Program-made: the position numbers and the translations under genes
Source of the DNA: Metabacillus sediminilitoris
GTDB lineage: Bacteria; Bacillota; Bacilli; Bacillales; Bacillaceae
NCBI RefSeq assembly: GCF_009720625.1
Contig: NZ_CP046266.1
Span: 3,853,501 to 3,917,500, forward strand
DNA: 64,000 bases
Direction of reading: 5' to 3'
Part shown: positions 8,957 to 18,112 of the stretch, piece after piece
How the letters are laid out: each line of letters starts with the position of its first letter
Position numbering within the stretch: the stretch's first letter is position 1
The notes under the pieces: model-generated
Seen by the model: the letters and a program-made list of their open reading frames with translations, nothing else
Told to the model about the DNA's origin: nothing
Databases searched by the model: none

Positions 8957-9136
8957 TTGAACATTACAAGAGCGAAGGAAATTTCACAATTAGCCGAGAT
9001 GGTTAATGTGCAATATCAAGGTGAGGCTATCTATATCCAACATGTAAATGAAGATGAAGGAACAGCACGAATTTACCCACTTACTAATCCTCAAGAAGAG
9101 AAAAGTGTACCAATTGCAAGCTTAACAGAGCAGTAA
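8957..9136 (+). CDS. sspH: small acid-soluble spore protein, H type
   Basis: This is a minor SASP of 59 aa, made in the forespore and stored in the spore core. The sequence NITRAKEISQLAEMVNVQYQG...IYIQHVNED with the C-terminal Pro-rich end matches SspH throughout. The start is TTG 8957, 9 nt after AAAGGAGG. The frame is open to 8930, but that adds residues not found in the family. A sigma-G-like GTATG lies upstream, but the -10 is imperfect, so I do not call the promoter. Confidence 0.93.
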   Translation: MNITRAKEISQLAEMVNVQYQGEAIYIQHVNEDEGTARIYPLTNPQEEKSVPIASLTEQ

Positions 9137-9232
9137 GTGAAATAGCACACGAGAATAGACAGCTAGAGTCTCGCTTTCTCACTCTCTCATGTAACACATT
9201 ACATTTTAATAGCTTCCTAAACAATTAAAAAA

Positions 9233-9262
9233 GACTGACTATCATTCTTTTGATAGTCAGTC
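9233..9262 (-). terminator. terminator of the cold-shock gene
   Basis: A perfect 12-bp stem (GACTGACTATCA with TGATAGTCAGTC) has a 6-nt loop. On the minus strand it is followed by a T6 run. Confidence 0.9.
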
Positions 9263-9270
9263 TATGCTTA

Positions 9271-9474
9271 TTATAATTTTACAACGTCTTCAGCTTGAGG
9301 GCCACGGTTTCCTTCAACGATGTTGAATTCAACTTTTTGACCTTCTTCTAACGTTTTAAATCCTTCACCAGTAATAGCGCTAAAGTGAACGAATACATCG
9401 TTTCCTTCTGCAACTTCGATAAATCCGAAACCTTTTTCTGAATTAAACCATTTAACAGTACCAGTCGTTTTCAT
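9271..9474 (-). CDS. cold-shock protein, CspA/CspB family
   Basis: This is a single-stranded nucleic-acid-binding RNA chaperone of 67 aa, with a single cold-shock domain. RNP1 (KGFGFIEV) and RNP2 (VFVHF) are intact, and the core starts [19 protein letters not shown] 9474 fits the family; the five extra upstream codons do not. It is most similar to the CspB/CspC/CspD group, and I cannot choose a specific letter. The leader is unusually long and contains a 15-bp inverted repeat, listed separately. Confidence 0.95.
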   Translation of the reverse strand: MKTTGTVKWFNSEKGFGFIEVAEGNDVFVHFSAITGEGFKTLEEGQKVEFNIVEGNRGPQAEDVVKL

Positions 9475-9530
9475 GAGAGAAACCTCCAAAGATTTTTTAA
9501 TATGTTACTACTATTTACACGGTAAATAAG

Positions 9531-9590
9531 AATTCACATATTATAGAGAATATCAAGTATAGAGTAGATAATCTTTATAATATGTGAATT
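9531..9590. repeat. 15-bp perfect inverted repeat upstream of the cold-shock gene
   Basis: The arms AATTCACATATTATA (9531-9545) and TATAATATGTGAATT (9576-9590) are exact complements around a 30-bp spacer, starting 57 bp before the csp ATG. This could be a leader hairpin, as in cold-shock mRNA thermosensors, or a protein site. The rest of the gap up to 9928 contains only a slightly GC-richer patch near 9680-9740 with no coding sign. Confidence 0.7.
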
Positions 9591-9928
9591 ATATAGCTCC
9601 ATATTTGTTTATACAAAATAAACATGTAATCTATTTATTTTTTATATATTCTATTATTGAAATTGCAAAACCTCAAAACAACGAAAGCCCTACCTCTCTT
9701 TCGTCCTTACGGCTCCTAGTCCGTGCCAGCGTGAATTGATCATACGTATCTAACTATTAACTATGAAACATGACATTTAAGTCCCATCAAGATAATATAT
9801 CATTCACAGAGCACTAAATAGTGAACTACTATTAATAAGCACTTTTATCATTTTAAACTACTAATTAACAATTGTCAAATGTAAACGCATTTATTGTAAA
9901 AACGGAAAGATGAGAGTTTACTTTTTCA

Positions 9929-10162
9929 TTACCCTCCACTTACTGGTGGTATCAAGGCAACAACATCACCTGAATGAATGATATCATCATCTAATGCATA
10001 TTCTTCATTCACTGCTACCATCACATGGTTTAATGTTCCTAACTCATATTTTGTACCGACTAAATCTTTTAACTCCTCTACCGTCATTGGAGAACGATCA
10101 ATTTCTAAGCTTTCTTGGCCGGCTTTTTCTTGTAAATGCGCAAACAATAAAACTTTTATCAT
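9929..10162 (-). CDS. moaD: molybdopterin synthase small (sulfur carrier) subunit MoaD
   Basis: This is a 77-aa ubiquitin-fold sulfur carrier. It ends in the required Gly-Gly tail (PPVSGG), which is adenylated and then thiocarboxylated to donate sulfur to precursor Z. It is the last gene of the molybdenum-cofactor operon, 3 bp after moaE. The activating enzyme MoeB is not in the window. Confidence 0.95.
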   Translation of the reverse strand: MIKVLLFAHLQEKAGQESLEIDRSPMTVEELKDLVGTKYELGTLNHVMVAVNEEYALDDDIIHSGDVVALIPPVSGG

Positions 10163-10165
10163 AGT

Positions 10166-10630
10166 TCACATTCCTTTCAATGGTTTTCCTTCTGGATATG
10201 GTATTTTTTCTAATTGATCACCGATCCATGATTCACCGTCTTCCCAGATCTCTTTTTTCCAGATTGGAACAATTTGTTTGATCCGTTCGATTGCATATTC
10301 ATTCGCCTCATAAGCATCTTTACGATGAGGAGTGGAAACCGCAATAACAACAGCAATTTCAGAGATTGCTAATTTGCCGACTCGGTGTGTTATCGCTACC
10401 TTCGCATCCTTCCATTTTTCGTTTATTTCTTTACCAATCTGTTCCAGCATTTTTACAGCCATCTTTTCATACGCTTGGTATTCTAGCGATAATGTTCTCT
10501 TACCATACGTAAATTCTCGAACAGTTCCAACAAAAGTAGTAACTGCTCCAGCTTCATTTCGGATGACTTTTTTTGTTATAGCTTCTATTGATATTGGTTT
10601 ATTTACAATCTCAAACAACGACTTATCCAA
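10166..10630 (-). CDS. moaE: molybdopterin synthase catalytic subunit MoaE
   Basis: This 154-aa large subunit of molybdopterin synthase converts cyclic pyranopterin monophosphate to molybdopterin with MoaD. Family marks are GAVTTFVGTVREF near the N-terminus, HRVGKLAISEIAVVIAVSTPHR in the core, and the catalytic-lysine segment VPIWKKEIWEDGESWIG. It overlaps mobB by 8 bp, consistent with coupled translation. Confidence 0.95.
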   Translation of the reverse strand: MDKSLFEIVNKPISIEAITKKVIRNEAGAVTTFVGTVREFTYGKRTLSLEYQAYEKMAVKMLEQIGKEINEKWKDAKVAITHRVGKLAISEIAVVIAVSTPHRKDAYEANEYAIERIKQIVPIWKKEIWEDGESWIGDQLEKIPYPEGKPLKGM

Positions 10631-11135
10631 TTACATCACCTACTTTATTTAGTAATAAACAATCAATACTTTCCTTTGAATCATTAAAGACTTTGTATCG
10701 TTTCGTCAGCTCTAAAGGAAGATTTATATTAGTAACGATACAGTAAATGTTATGAACATTATTTAATATCGGTAAATCTTCAATCGACCTAATAAGGACA
10801 ACTTTTGGATAGAGGGCAGACTTAAACCCTTCGATAATTATGATGTCTAAATCTATCAGATTATAAAATGATATCAACTGTTGTAAGGATAAGGATAATT
10901 TTTCAGAGGTAAGCACAAATGACCCATTTCCTTCTACAAGTGAAACATATGCACCTGCCTGACGATGCTTTCCTGTATCCTTATCCTGATCTTTAAACTC
11001 AAGCGCTTGGGCATGACCATGATGTTTAATTGTTCCAACTTTTAAATTTTGCTTAACAGCCGCCTTGATATAATCGACCACAAAGCTCGTTTTTCCGCTA
11101 TTTTGATAACCAACTACTTGAAAGACTCTGCCCAT
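10623..11135 (-). CDS. mobB: molybdopterin-guanine dinucleotide biosynthesis adaptor MobB
   Basis: This is a 170-aa P-loop GTPase that assists MobA. The Walker A is GYQNSGKTSFV at residues 9-19. The segment GTIKHHGHAQ, the switch-like DKDTGKHRQAGA and IIEGFKS are typical of MobB. The ATG lies inside the 3' end of moeA (22-bp overlap). The operon order is mobA-moeA-mobB-moaE-moaD. Confidence 0.92.
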   Translation of the reverse strand: MGRVFQVVGYQNSGKTSFVVDYIKAAVKQNLKVGTIKHHGHAQALEFKDQDKDTGKHRQAGAYVSLVEGNGSFVLTSEKLSLSLQQLISFYNLIDLDIIIIEGFKSALYPKVVLIRSIEDLPILNNVHNIYCIVTNINLPLELTKRYKVFNDSKESIDCLLLNKVGDVIG

Positions 11136-12394
11136 GATGTCTCACTTCCTGTTTGATCCTCGATTAGCAACACATCAACCATATCCCCCATTTGATAGCC
11201 TCTAGATCCACCAGGCAAAACGATAAATACATTTGCATCTGCAAGTGATGTAACAACATTTGATTTATCTAATCCAACAGGCGAAACTGAGATTTTCCCA
11301 TCAGAAAATGTAAGCTGCCCTCTAACAAATCTAGTAAACGGATTTGGTTTTAAAAAGTCTTTTCCTAAAACAGCTTTTATTTTCTGTAAATGCGGGCGCT
11401 CATTATGTAAAAATGTGCGCACGATTGGTCTGACAAATAATTCAAAACCAACATAACACGCAGATGGATTCCCAGAAAGACCAAATAATAATTTTCCGTT
11501 TACCTCTGCAACTGTTGTAACACTTCCTGGTCGCATCGCCACTTTATTAAATAAAACATTCGCACCCAATCGTTTGTAAATTTCCGGTAAATAATCATAA
11601 TCCCCAACTGATACGCCACCAGTTGTGATTAGAAAATCAACGCTTCGAAGTGCATTCTGTACTGCAAGAAAACATTCATCAAGGTTGTCCATTAACTTTC
11701 CAAAATAGATTGGTTTCGCTCCGCCTCTACGACATTGTGCCTCAATCATAAATGAATTACTATTTCTAATTTTTCCAGGCACTAACGTTTCCCTTACATC
11801 TAAAAGCTCACTGCCTGTCGCAATAATTCCAATACGAGGTTTATAAACAACAGGTACTGTATCATAACCAAAGGTTGCAAGTAACGCGACGATTCCCGGG
11901 GTAATATAAGCACCTTTTTTCACCAACGTACTGCCTTTTAGTGTATCTTCACCAGCAAAAGAAATATTATCCCCTTTTTTAAATGGTCTTTTGATAGACA
12001 TGAACACCTTATCATTTCTCTTGGACACTTTTGTCAATTCTAACATCACAACAGCATCACAGCCATTAGGTATTTGCGCACCAGTCATAATTCTAATCGC
12101 TTGCCTTTCTCCTAATAAATGATCACTTACATAACCTGCCCCGATTTCGTCAATGACTTCAAATTCAACTGGAAGATCAGCACTTGCAGAGATTGTATCA
12201 ATTGAACGAATAGCAAATCCATCATATGGAGAGCGGTCAAATGGAGGTACAGCATGATCTGCAACTAAATCTACCGCTAAGAATCTTCCGTAACTTTCTT
12301 GTAAAGCAACATGTTCAATTTGTCCAACCCTTGAAAAACCCAATACCTTTTCAATTGCATCCTTTACCGCAATTGGTTTCCTCTTCTCCACCAT
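11114..12394 (-). CDS. moeA: molybdopterin molybdotransferase MoeA
   Basis: This enzyme inserts molybdate into adenylyl-molybdopterin. It is about 426 aa, the normal family length. Visible motifs are AVPPFDRSPYDGFAIRS, MTGAQIPNGCDAVVMLE, ATGSEL with the following RNSN, TTGGVSVGDYDYLP, and PGSVTTVAEVNGKLLFGLSGNPSA. ATG 12394 follows a GGGTGG ribosome site at short spacing. It is the second gene of the operon. Confidence 0.95.
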   Translation of the reverse strand: MVEKRKPIAVKDAIEKVLGFSRVGQIEHVALQESYGRFLAVDLVADHAVPPFDRSPYDGFAIRSIDTISASADLPVEFEVIDEIGAGYVSDHLLGERQAIRIMTGAQIPNGCDAVVMLELTKVSKRNDKVFMSIKRPFKKGDNISFAGEDTLKGSTLVKKGAYITPGIVALLATFGYDTVPVVYKPRIGIIATGSELLDVRETLVPGKIRNSNSFMIEAQCRRGGAKPIYFGKLMDNLDECFLAVQNALRSVDFLITTGGVSVGDYDYLPEIYKRLGANVLFNKVAMRPGSVTTVAEVNGKLLFGLSGNPSACYVGFELFVRPIVRTFLHNERPHLQKIKAVLGKDFLKPNPFTRFVRGQLTFSDGKISVSPVGLDKSNVVTSLADANVFIVLPGGSRGYQMGDMVDVLLIEDQTGSETSWAESFK

Positions 12395-12435
12395 AAAACC
12401 ACCCAATCTTCATGATTCTTGTAATGTGTATTCAT

Positions 12436-13044
12436 TTAATAATCTGTTTTATTTTCATCTATTCCTAATTGTAAGTAATCCTTTTGTGAATTAATATTAG
12501 AAAAGCTTTTTAGATCGACATCGATATCATTTTCAGAGACATATAACACTGCGATTTTTTCAAGTAGCGAAATCATTTTATGCTCATGATTTTCAAGTTG
12601 TTTCGAAATAATCGAAAGAATTGACTTATGATAAACTCCGATTAGCGGATGAAGTTTCCCTTTTATATTTGGGATTACTGCTTTTACATTTTGATGTCTT
12701 AAATCCAGTAAGGTCTGAATCGTTTTTTCATTAATATATGGAATATCACAGGATAAAACAACAAACCATTCGGCATTTTCAATTTCCATTGCCGTATAAA
12801 TTCCCGCTAATGGTCCCTTGCCTTTTACTTCTTCATTATCAGTGAATACCTGGCATAGTGAATCATCTCTAAATCGTTCAACTAAAGCTGGATGACTAAT
12901 GATTAATTGTCGATCCGTTATATTTTTCATGGCATCATACGAGTGCTCCCAAAACGTGAGTTCTTTAAATTTTGCAAAAGCTTTAGGTTGTCCGAATCGC
13001 CTTGATTCTCCGCCTGCTAATAATACTCCCACTATGTTATGCAA
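12436..13044 (-). CDS. mobA: molybdenum cofactor guanylyltransferase MobA
   Basis: This 202-aa nucleotidyltransferase attaches GMP to the molybdenum cofactor. The N-terminal GTP-binding motif VLLAGGESRRFGQPKAF, the GPLAGIYTAM segment and the metal-binding VLSCDIPY are clear. Its cofactor product suits bis-MGD enzymes such as nitrate reductase or formate dehydrogenase, none of which is in the window. It is first in the operon. Confidence 0.93.
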   Translation of the reverse strand: MHNIVGVLLAGGESRRFGQPKAFAKFKELTFWEHSYDAMKNITDRQLIISHPALVERFRDDSLCQVFTDNEEVKGKGPLAGIYTAMEIENAEWFVVLSCDIPYINEKTIQTLLDLRHQNVKAVIPNIKGKLHPLIGVYHKSILSIISKQLENHEHKMISLLEKIAVLYVSENDIDVDLKSFSNINSQKDYLQLGIDENKTDY

Positions 13045-13156
13045 AATGATTTTCCCCTCTCACATTCATTCTACACGTAATACTTGTAAAAGTTATACCA
13101 TTTTACTTAAAAAACGCCAAGGAGATTTTAACAAAAAAGCCCTTAAATTTTTAAAA

Positions 13157-13187
13157 AAGCCAGTTGCCACATACGGCAACCGACTTT
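13157..13187 (-). terminator. terminator of ykuV
   Basis: A GGTTGCC / GGCAAC-based stem (arms about 13158-13168 and 13175-13186) is followed by T6 on the minus strand, 13 bp after the ykuV stop. Confidence 0.8.
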
Positions 13188-13200
13188 ATTAAAGAATCGA

Positions 13201-13659
13201 TTATTCAGCATTTTCAAGTTCAGCTAACACACGATTCACACGTTTTTCTAGCATCTTCATGCCGCTTCCACCCGCTTGGAAATGACGTAATTTTCCTTCT
13301 TTATCAAATACATAGTAAGCAGGTACATATTGATTTTCTAACGTATCCGTAAATTTATGCTCACTATCTACAAAGATCGGCTGCGTAATATCGTGTTCTG
13401 CCGCAATTTTTTTAATGTCATCAATGTTTAAATCATCTTCTGAACGAGGCATATGTACAGCGATAACATTTAATTTATCTTTATATTTATCACGGAATTC
13501 ATTTACTTGAGGCATTGCCTCTTTACATAAGTGACAACTAATTGACCAGAAATGAATGAGAGTCGGCTTCTCACCAATTAGCTCCTCCCTTGTAACTTCT
13601 CCGTTTAACCATTCAGTTGCACCAGTAAGTTCAGGCATAGGTTCTCTTAATTTCATCAT
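13201..13659 (-). CDS. ykuV: thiol-disulfide oxidoreductase YkuV (TlpA/ResA-like)
   Basis: This is a thioredoxin-fold protein of about 152 aa with a redox-active CHLC site in FWSISCHLCKEAMP. The cis-Pro region VPAYYVF and the C-terminal GGSGMKMLEKRVNRVL match B. subtilis YkuV almost throughout. There is no signal peptide, so it is cytosolic. ATG 13659 follows GGAGG; the ORF is open 28 codons further up without support. It lies next to the peroxiredoxin gene ykuU, consistent with a shared role in peroxide or thiol stress. Confidence 0.92.
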   Translation of the reverse strand: MMKLREPMPELTGATEWLNGEVTREELIGEKPTLIHFWSISCHLCKEAMPQVNEFRDKYKDKLNVIAVHMPRSEDDLNIDDIKKIAAEHDITQPIFVDSEHKFTDTLENQYVPAYYVFDKEGKLRHFQAGGSGMKMLEKRVNRVLAELENAE

Positions 13660-13880
13660 CTTACCTCCATATAATAAATGAGAATAATAATGGCTTTCTC
13701 GTGACTGGAATCTTTTTATCCTCATCAAGGCATTTGAGGTCAAACTCCCTTAACACTTCTCGGTATATCAAACTTAGTGGGAGAACACTTCCCATTACCC
13801 TGTCTTGGTCATTTTTTAACGTCATAGGAATTGCTGCATATATGCATAAATAAATCCAAAAAAGAATTTTTACATATGTT

Positions 13881-13917
13881 AAAAAAGGCTGACATTTTTC
13901 CTTTGTCAGCCGCTTTT
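13881..13917 (-). terminator. terminator of ykuU
   Basis: The stem GGCTGACA / TGTCAGCC has a 9-nt loop and T6 on the minus strand. Confidence 0.85.
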
Positions 13918-13939
13918 ATTAAATCCTGTCTTCAATTAA

Positions 13940-14482
13940 TTAAAGTGTAGCTTGACCTGGCTTCCAGTTTGCAGGGCAAAGTCCGCCAGTTTGAAGTGCT
14001 TGAAGGACACGTAATGTTTCATCGACACTACGTCCAATATTGTTGTGGTTAACAACAGCATATTGTAGTTCACCTTCTGGGTTAATGATGAATAATCCAC
14101 GAAGAGCAACACCCTCTTCTTCAATTAACACACCATATTCACGTGATACAACATGGTTTGTATCAGCTGCTAAAGGATATTTTAAATCTCCTAAGCCGTT
14201 GTCTTTACGATCTGTTTTAATCCATGCTAAATGAGTGTGAATTGTATCAGTAGATACACCGATTACTTCTGCATCTAAATCTTCGAATTCATCATAACGA
14301 TCGCTCATTGCAGTAATTTCTGTTGGACAAACGAAAGTGAAATCCATCGGATAGAAGAAAAGTACTGTCCATTTATCGTTTTTCATGTTTTCTTCTAAAC
14401 TTACTTTTCCAAATTCTTTATTCGTAAATACTGCATCCATTTCAAAGCGTGGGGCTTGTTTTCCTACCATACGTTCTGCCAT
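13940..14482 (-). CDS. ykuU: 2-Cys peroxiredoxin YkuU
   Basis: This is an AhpC/Prx1-type peroxiredoxin of 180 aa that reduces hydrogen and organic peroxides. The peroxidatic Cys is in FYPMDFTFVCPTEI. The resolving Cys lies near the C-terminus (GGLCPANWKPG). The Arg in the REYGVLIEEEG region also fits. Its position next to ykuV and ykuS is conserved. A GGAGG ribosome site precedes the ATG. Confidence 0.94.
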   Translation of the reverse strand: MAERMVGKQAPRFEMDAVFTNKEFGKVSLEENMKNDKWTVLFFYPMDFTFVCPTEITAMSDRYDEFEDLDAEVIGVSTDTIHTHLAWIKTDRKDNGLGDLKYPLAADTNHVVSREYGVLIEEEGVALRGLFIINPEGELQYAVVNHNNIGRSVDETLRVLQALQTGGLCPANWKPGQATL

Positions 14483-14740
14483 TATGTATCCCTCCTAATA
14501 GTTTTCAGCCAAATTATTTGGCATTTCTAATTGAGAATGAAATAAGTCATTCTCTATACACGTCGTCCTTAATACATCGTTAATTATAGGACAAGCTTCC
14601 TTTTTAGTCAATTTTAGATAATAATTACTTTAGATATAGATTTTTAATAATGACTATAACAAAATTCATTATTCCCTATCTCGATTGTAAAATTCACCTA
14701 ATATGCTTATAAAACGCTCCGTTAAATTTTATCCAAATGA

Positions 14741-14770
14741 AAAAAGCTGTCTTTTAGGACAGCCTTTTTT
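14741..14770 (-). terminator. terminator of ykuS
   Basis: The stem GCTGTC / GACAGC is flanked by A5 and T6 runs, so it can act in both directions. It lies 5 bp from the ykuS stop. Confidence 0.8.
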
Positions 14771-14774
14771 CATC

Positions 14775-15020
14775 TTAACGATTCATTTTACTTTCAACTT
14801 GTTGGCAAATTTGATCAGCAGTTAAACCACTTGCTTGAATGACAGAACCAGGTGTCACCGCATTTGAAATTCCCATAACATTGGCATCCTGTCCAGTGAT
14901 CACACAGCAGTCACATCCTTGTGCATCACTTTCGTTGTTTAATTGGACAACATCATAGCCTTTTTGTTGTAAAGCAGCAGTTACGTCTGTTAATGAATGT
15001 TCCACACCGATTTTTGGCAT
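14775..15020 (-). CDS. ykuS: UPF0180 family protein YkuS
   Basis: This is an 81-aa protein of the UPF0180 family. The start [13 protein letters not shown], the [16 protein letters not shown] motif and the end SQV-like ...[10 protein letters not shown] are diagnostic. The Cys-x-Cys-Cys cluster could bind metal or be redox active (inference). Function is unknown. Confidence 0.9.
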   Translation of the reverse strand: MPKIGVEHSLTDVTAALQQKGYDVVQLNNESDAQGCDCCVITGQDANVMGISNAVTPGSVIQASGLTADQICQQVESKMNR

Positions 15021-15071
15021 TGTTTATCCACCTCCTACATGTATTGTGTACATGGATGGATAAAATATACT

Positions 15072-16205
15072 TTAAATCTGTTGATTTGCCTTATAAGAAA
15101 TATACTTAGTCATAACGTCTACTGCAACAAAGATTGCTTCCTCAGCAGGCATTAGCTTCGCATGATGTAAACCGAAGGAAGAGTCAACACCTAACCAAAA
15201 CATAAACCCCGGAATTTGATCAACCATATAACCGAAATCTTCTCCTGTCATGGCTTCTTTTGCCAATTGAACATTATAATCTGTGTTTCCTGCTGTAAAT
15301 TCCATAAATTCAGTTGTTAATGTTTCTTCATTAAATACTTGATGGTACATCGCTCCGTAATCAATCGTTGCTTTACAAGAGTATCCTATCTCCACTCCTT
15401 TAACGAGTGCTTCGATTCTTTCTTTTACTCTTTCCATTGACTGTATTGAAAGCGTCCGTATCGTTCCTTCTAGTCTTGCATTTTCAGCAATAATATTTTG
15501 AACCGTCCCACCAGTTATTTTTCCAACTGTTATGACTGCACTATCTAGTGGATCAACATTTCGTGCGACAATCGTTTGGAGCTGATTTACAAGAGAACAC
15601 GCCGCAACAACCATATCATTTGTCGTATGTGGAAATGCTGCATGTCCGCCTTTCCCTTTTAAATCAATAAATAATTCCGATGTATTGGCAAAAAGTAAGC
15701 CTGGTTTTGTTGAAATTGTACCCACAGGAAGCTCAGGTGAAATGTGCAATGCGGTAATAATATCAGGTCTCCATGTTTTTGCAATCTCACTATTTAGCAT
15801 TGGTTCCGCTCCACCAGGGCCTTCTTCTGCTGGTTGAAATAAAAATAGTACATTGTCTGTGATTGGATTTTCTACAAAATGCGAAAGAATCCCTAACGCA
15901 ATTGTCATATGAAGATCATGACCACATGCATGCATAAAACCAGGATGCTCTGATTGAAATTCATATTCTGTTTCTTCATTGATCGGTAATCCATCTATAT
16001 CAGCACGATAACCGATTGTTTTTCGAGGATTCGTTCCTTTAACTAAAACGAAAATCCCTGTTTTCCAAGTCTGAATGTCGATACGTTCTGCAGGAAATTG
16101 TTTTATTATACTTAATAAATATGCTTGTGTTTTATATTCTTGAAAGCCAATTTCAGGAATTCGATGAAGATCACGGCGAATTTGAATTAGATTTTCTTTG
16201 TACAT
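15072..16205 (-). CDS. dapL: N-acetyldiaminopimelate deacetylase (YkuR)
   Basis: This M20-family metallopeptidase-like enzyme of about 377 aa removes acetyl from N-acetyl-LL-diaminopimelate in the acetylase branch of lysine and peptidoglycan synthesis. Metal-binding and family motifs are [40 protein letters not shown] and the late GEDFGYM. ATG 16205 follows AGGTGGGG. It lies downstream of dapH, the preceding step in the pathway. The symbol follows the usual Bacillus naming (ykuR). Confidence 0.92.
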   Translation of the reverse strand: MYKENLIQIRRDLHRIPEIGFQEYKTQAYLLSIIKQFPAERIDIQTWKTGIFVLVKGTNPRKTIGYRADIDGLPINEETEYEFQSEHPGFMHACGHDLHMTIALGILSHFVENPITDNVLFLFQPAEEGPGGAEPMLNSEIAKTWRPDIITALHISPELPVGTISTKPGLLFANTSELFIDLKGKGGHAAFPHTTNDMVVAACSLVNQLQTIVARNVDPLDSAVITVGKITGGTVQNIIAENARLEGTIRTLSIQSMERVKERIEALVKGVEIGYSCKATIDYGAMYHQVFNEETLTTEFMEFTAGNTDYNVQLAKEAMTGEDFGYMVDQIPGFMFWLGVDSSFGLHHAKLMPAEEAIFVAVDVMTKYISYKANQQI

Positions 16206-16225
16206 CTGAAACCCCACCTATAGTT

Positions 16226-16251
16226 AAGGCGTGGATTAGCATCCACGCCTT
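16226..16251. terminator. strong hairpin between dapH and ykuR
   Basis: An 11-bp perfect stem (AAGGCGTGGAT / ATCCACGCCTT) has a 4-nt loop. The T-run (T5) is on the plus strand, yet no plus-strand gene precedes it. On the coding minus strand only TT follows, so termination would be weak and partial readthrough from dapH into ykuR is likely. Confidence 0.7.
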
Positions 16252-16308
16252 TTTGTTAATGTATCAGCACCAAATTTACTTAAAGCAATTTAGTCGCTTT
16301 CTCTTTAC

Positions 16309-17019
16309 TTATAATTGTCTTAATTCTTGCATGATTTCTGTTTTAGATTTTGTTTTTGAGTCAATATCTTTTAGTTTACGTGCAGGTGCACCTGTTACAA
16401 CTGTATAAGGTTCTACATCCTTTGTAACAATAGCTCCTGCACCAACAACTGCTCCTTTTCCAACCGTAACACCTTCTAAAACAACTACATTTGCTCCGAT
16501 AACAACATCGTCTTCAATAACGACTGGTTTTGCGGATGGGGGCTCGATAACACCTGCTAAAACTGTCCCTGCACCGATATGACAGTTTTTACCTACTGTT
16601 GCACGACCGCCAAGTACAGCATTCATATCAATCATTGTTCCTTCACCAATAACACTGCCGATATTGATTGAAGCACCCATCATAATAACAGCATTATCCC
16701 CAATTTCAACTTGATCACGAATGATCGCACCTGGCTCAATTCGTGCTTTAATTCCTTTCAAATCAAGTAAAGGAATCGCTGAATTACGGCGATCATTTTC
16801 AATCACATAATCTTCAATATTCCCTTTATTTGTTTCTATTGCTTCTTGGATATCGGACCACTCGCCAAAGACTACTCCTGTGTTCCCTGTAATAAAGGTT
16901 TGTGCTGACTCACCGAAATTTACTCCTTCAAGATTTCCTTTAACATAAACCTTTACAGGTGTTGATTTTTTACTATTTCCTATGAATGAGATAATCTCAT
17001 TTGCATCCATCATTTTCAT
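16309..17019 (-). CDS. dapH: tetrahydrodipicolinate N-acetyltransferase DapH
   Basis: This is a left-handed beta-helix acetyltransferase of 236 aa that acetylates tetrahydrodipicolinate. Hexapeptide repeats run from about residue 95 ([22 protein letters not shown]) to 215. The N-terminal [13 protein letters not shown] matches B. subtilis DapH (YkuQ). An AAGGAGG site precedes the ATG. It partners with the downstream deacetylase. Confidence 0.95.
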   Translation of the reverse strand: MKMMDANEIISFIGNSKKSTPVKVYVKGNLEGVNFGESAQTFITGNTGVVFGEWSDIQEAIETNKGNIEDYVIENDRRNSAIPLLDLKGIKARIEPGAIIRDQVEIGDNAVIMMGASINIGSVIGEGTMIDMNAVLGGRATVGKNCHIGAGTVLAGVIEPPSAKPVVIEDDVVIGANVVVLEGVTVGKGAVVGAGAIVTKDVEPYTVVTGAPARKLKDIDSKTKSKTEIMQELRQL

Positions 17020-17107
17020 ATGTATGTTTCCTCCTTAAACTTAATTTCAGTCTTTCATTACTGTATCAGACGAACATACGATTGACAAGCTATGTTTATT
17101 TGAATTT

Positions 17108-17992
17108 TTAAAAAGTATTTTCTAGTTGTTTATGTTCCTTTACGATATCAATAAATGCTTGAACTTGTTTTAATTTAAATGAAGTCTCAAACCCAATTAA
17201 CCAGGTATCTCGTTTAAGCGGTTTTCCTTCTTCATCTAATAATGGAACTTTAAATATTTCCCTTTCATCCTCTTTTAAAGTAACAGATGGTAATATAGCA
17301 TAGCCTATCCCATTTAAAGCCATTTGTTTGCATGTTTCGATTTGATCAACAACAATTGTTCGTTTTGGTGATGTTTGAAACTTTCGGTGCCACCAATCTT
17401 GAATATCCTGAAAATAAGTAGAATCACTCTTAAATTGAATAAATGGTCTTTCTGTATGAAGTACATCTTCAATTTGACTTATTTCGGTATCAACTAAATA
17501 GAGTGTGTCGGTTAAAAGATGTTCCTTCATTCCCTTCCATTCTGGATTACCTCTAATAATACCAATGTGAACATGATCCTCGTACATACTTCTTAATATT
17601 TCACTACTCCAACCAGTTATGAGAGAAATTTTAGCATGTGGGTATTTTCTAACATACGTCTTTAATACTTTCGGAAGCCAGTTTTGACCAATAATGGAAG
17701 CTACCGCAAGCTTTAATGTTCCATGTACTTCTCCCTCTAATTCTAAGATTTCTTCTTTCACCTTATCTTCATTAAAAACAACTTCTCGTGCAAAAGAGAT
17801 GACTTTTTCTCCTGCAGGGGTTAAAGTAAGTCCCTTTTGAGAACGAATAAATAGTTGAAATCCCCATGACTTCTCAATCGATTGTAATCGTTGTGACAGC
17901 GCTGGCTGTGAGACAAATAATCGTTCAGAAGCTTTTCTCATATTCATTTCCTCTGATAATACGACAAGCATCCGAAGTTCTGAAGTTTGCAA
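17108..17992 (-). CDS. ccpC: LysR-family transcriptional regulator CcpC
   Basis: This is a 294-aa LysR regulator. The N-terminal winged helix (ELRMLVVLSEEMNMRKASERLFVSQPALSQRLQSIEK) is followed by a periplasmic-binding-fold effector domain. Synteny and sequence fit CcpC, the citrate-responsive repressor of citZ and citB in Bacillus. The flavodoxin genes ykuN-P, which sit between ccpC and dapH in B. subtilis, are absent here. Confidence 0.87.
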   Translation of the reverse strand: MQTSELRMLVVLSEEMNMRKASERLFVSQPALSQRLQSIEKSWGFQLFIRSQKGLTLTPAGEKVISFAREVVFNEDKVKEEILELEGEVHGTLKLAVASIIGQNWLPKVLKTYVRKYPHAKISLITGWSSEILRSMYEDHVHIGIIRGNPEWKGMKEHLLTDTLYLVDTEISQIEDVLHTERPFIQFKSDSTYFQDIQDWWHRKFQTSPKRTIVVDQIETCKQMALNGIGYAILPSVTLKEDEREIFKVPLLDEEGKPLKRDTWLIGFETSFKLKQVQAFIDIVKEHKQLENTF

Positions 17993-18112
17993 AATAATAC
18001 ACCTGCTTTTTTCCTTATAGTTTTAATTAAGTATTCACTACTTCTTATTTGATGTAAAGAAAATCCTGTATCGATAGTGACATATTTATATAGGAAAAAG
18101 ACTGATTATTAA

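Noticed and set aside
9660..9760. slightly GC-richer patch in the csp-moaD gap, considered as an RNA gene
   Set aside because: Only a short 5-bp hairpin, no promoter-terminator pair and no match to a riboswitch I know.
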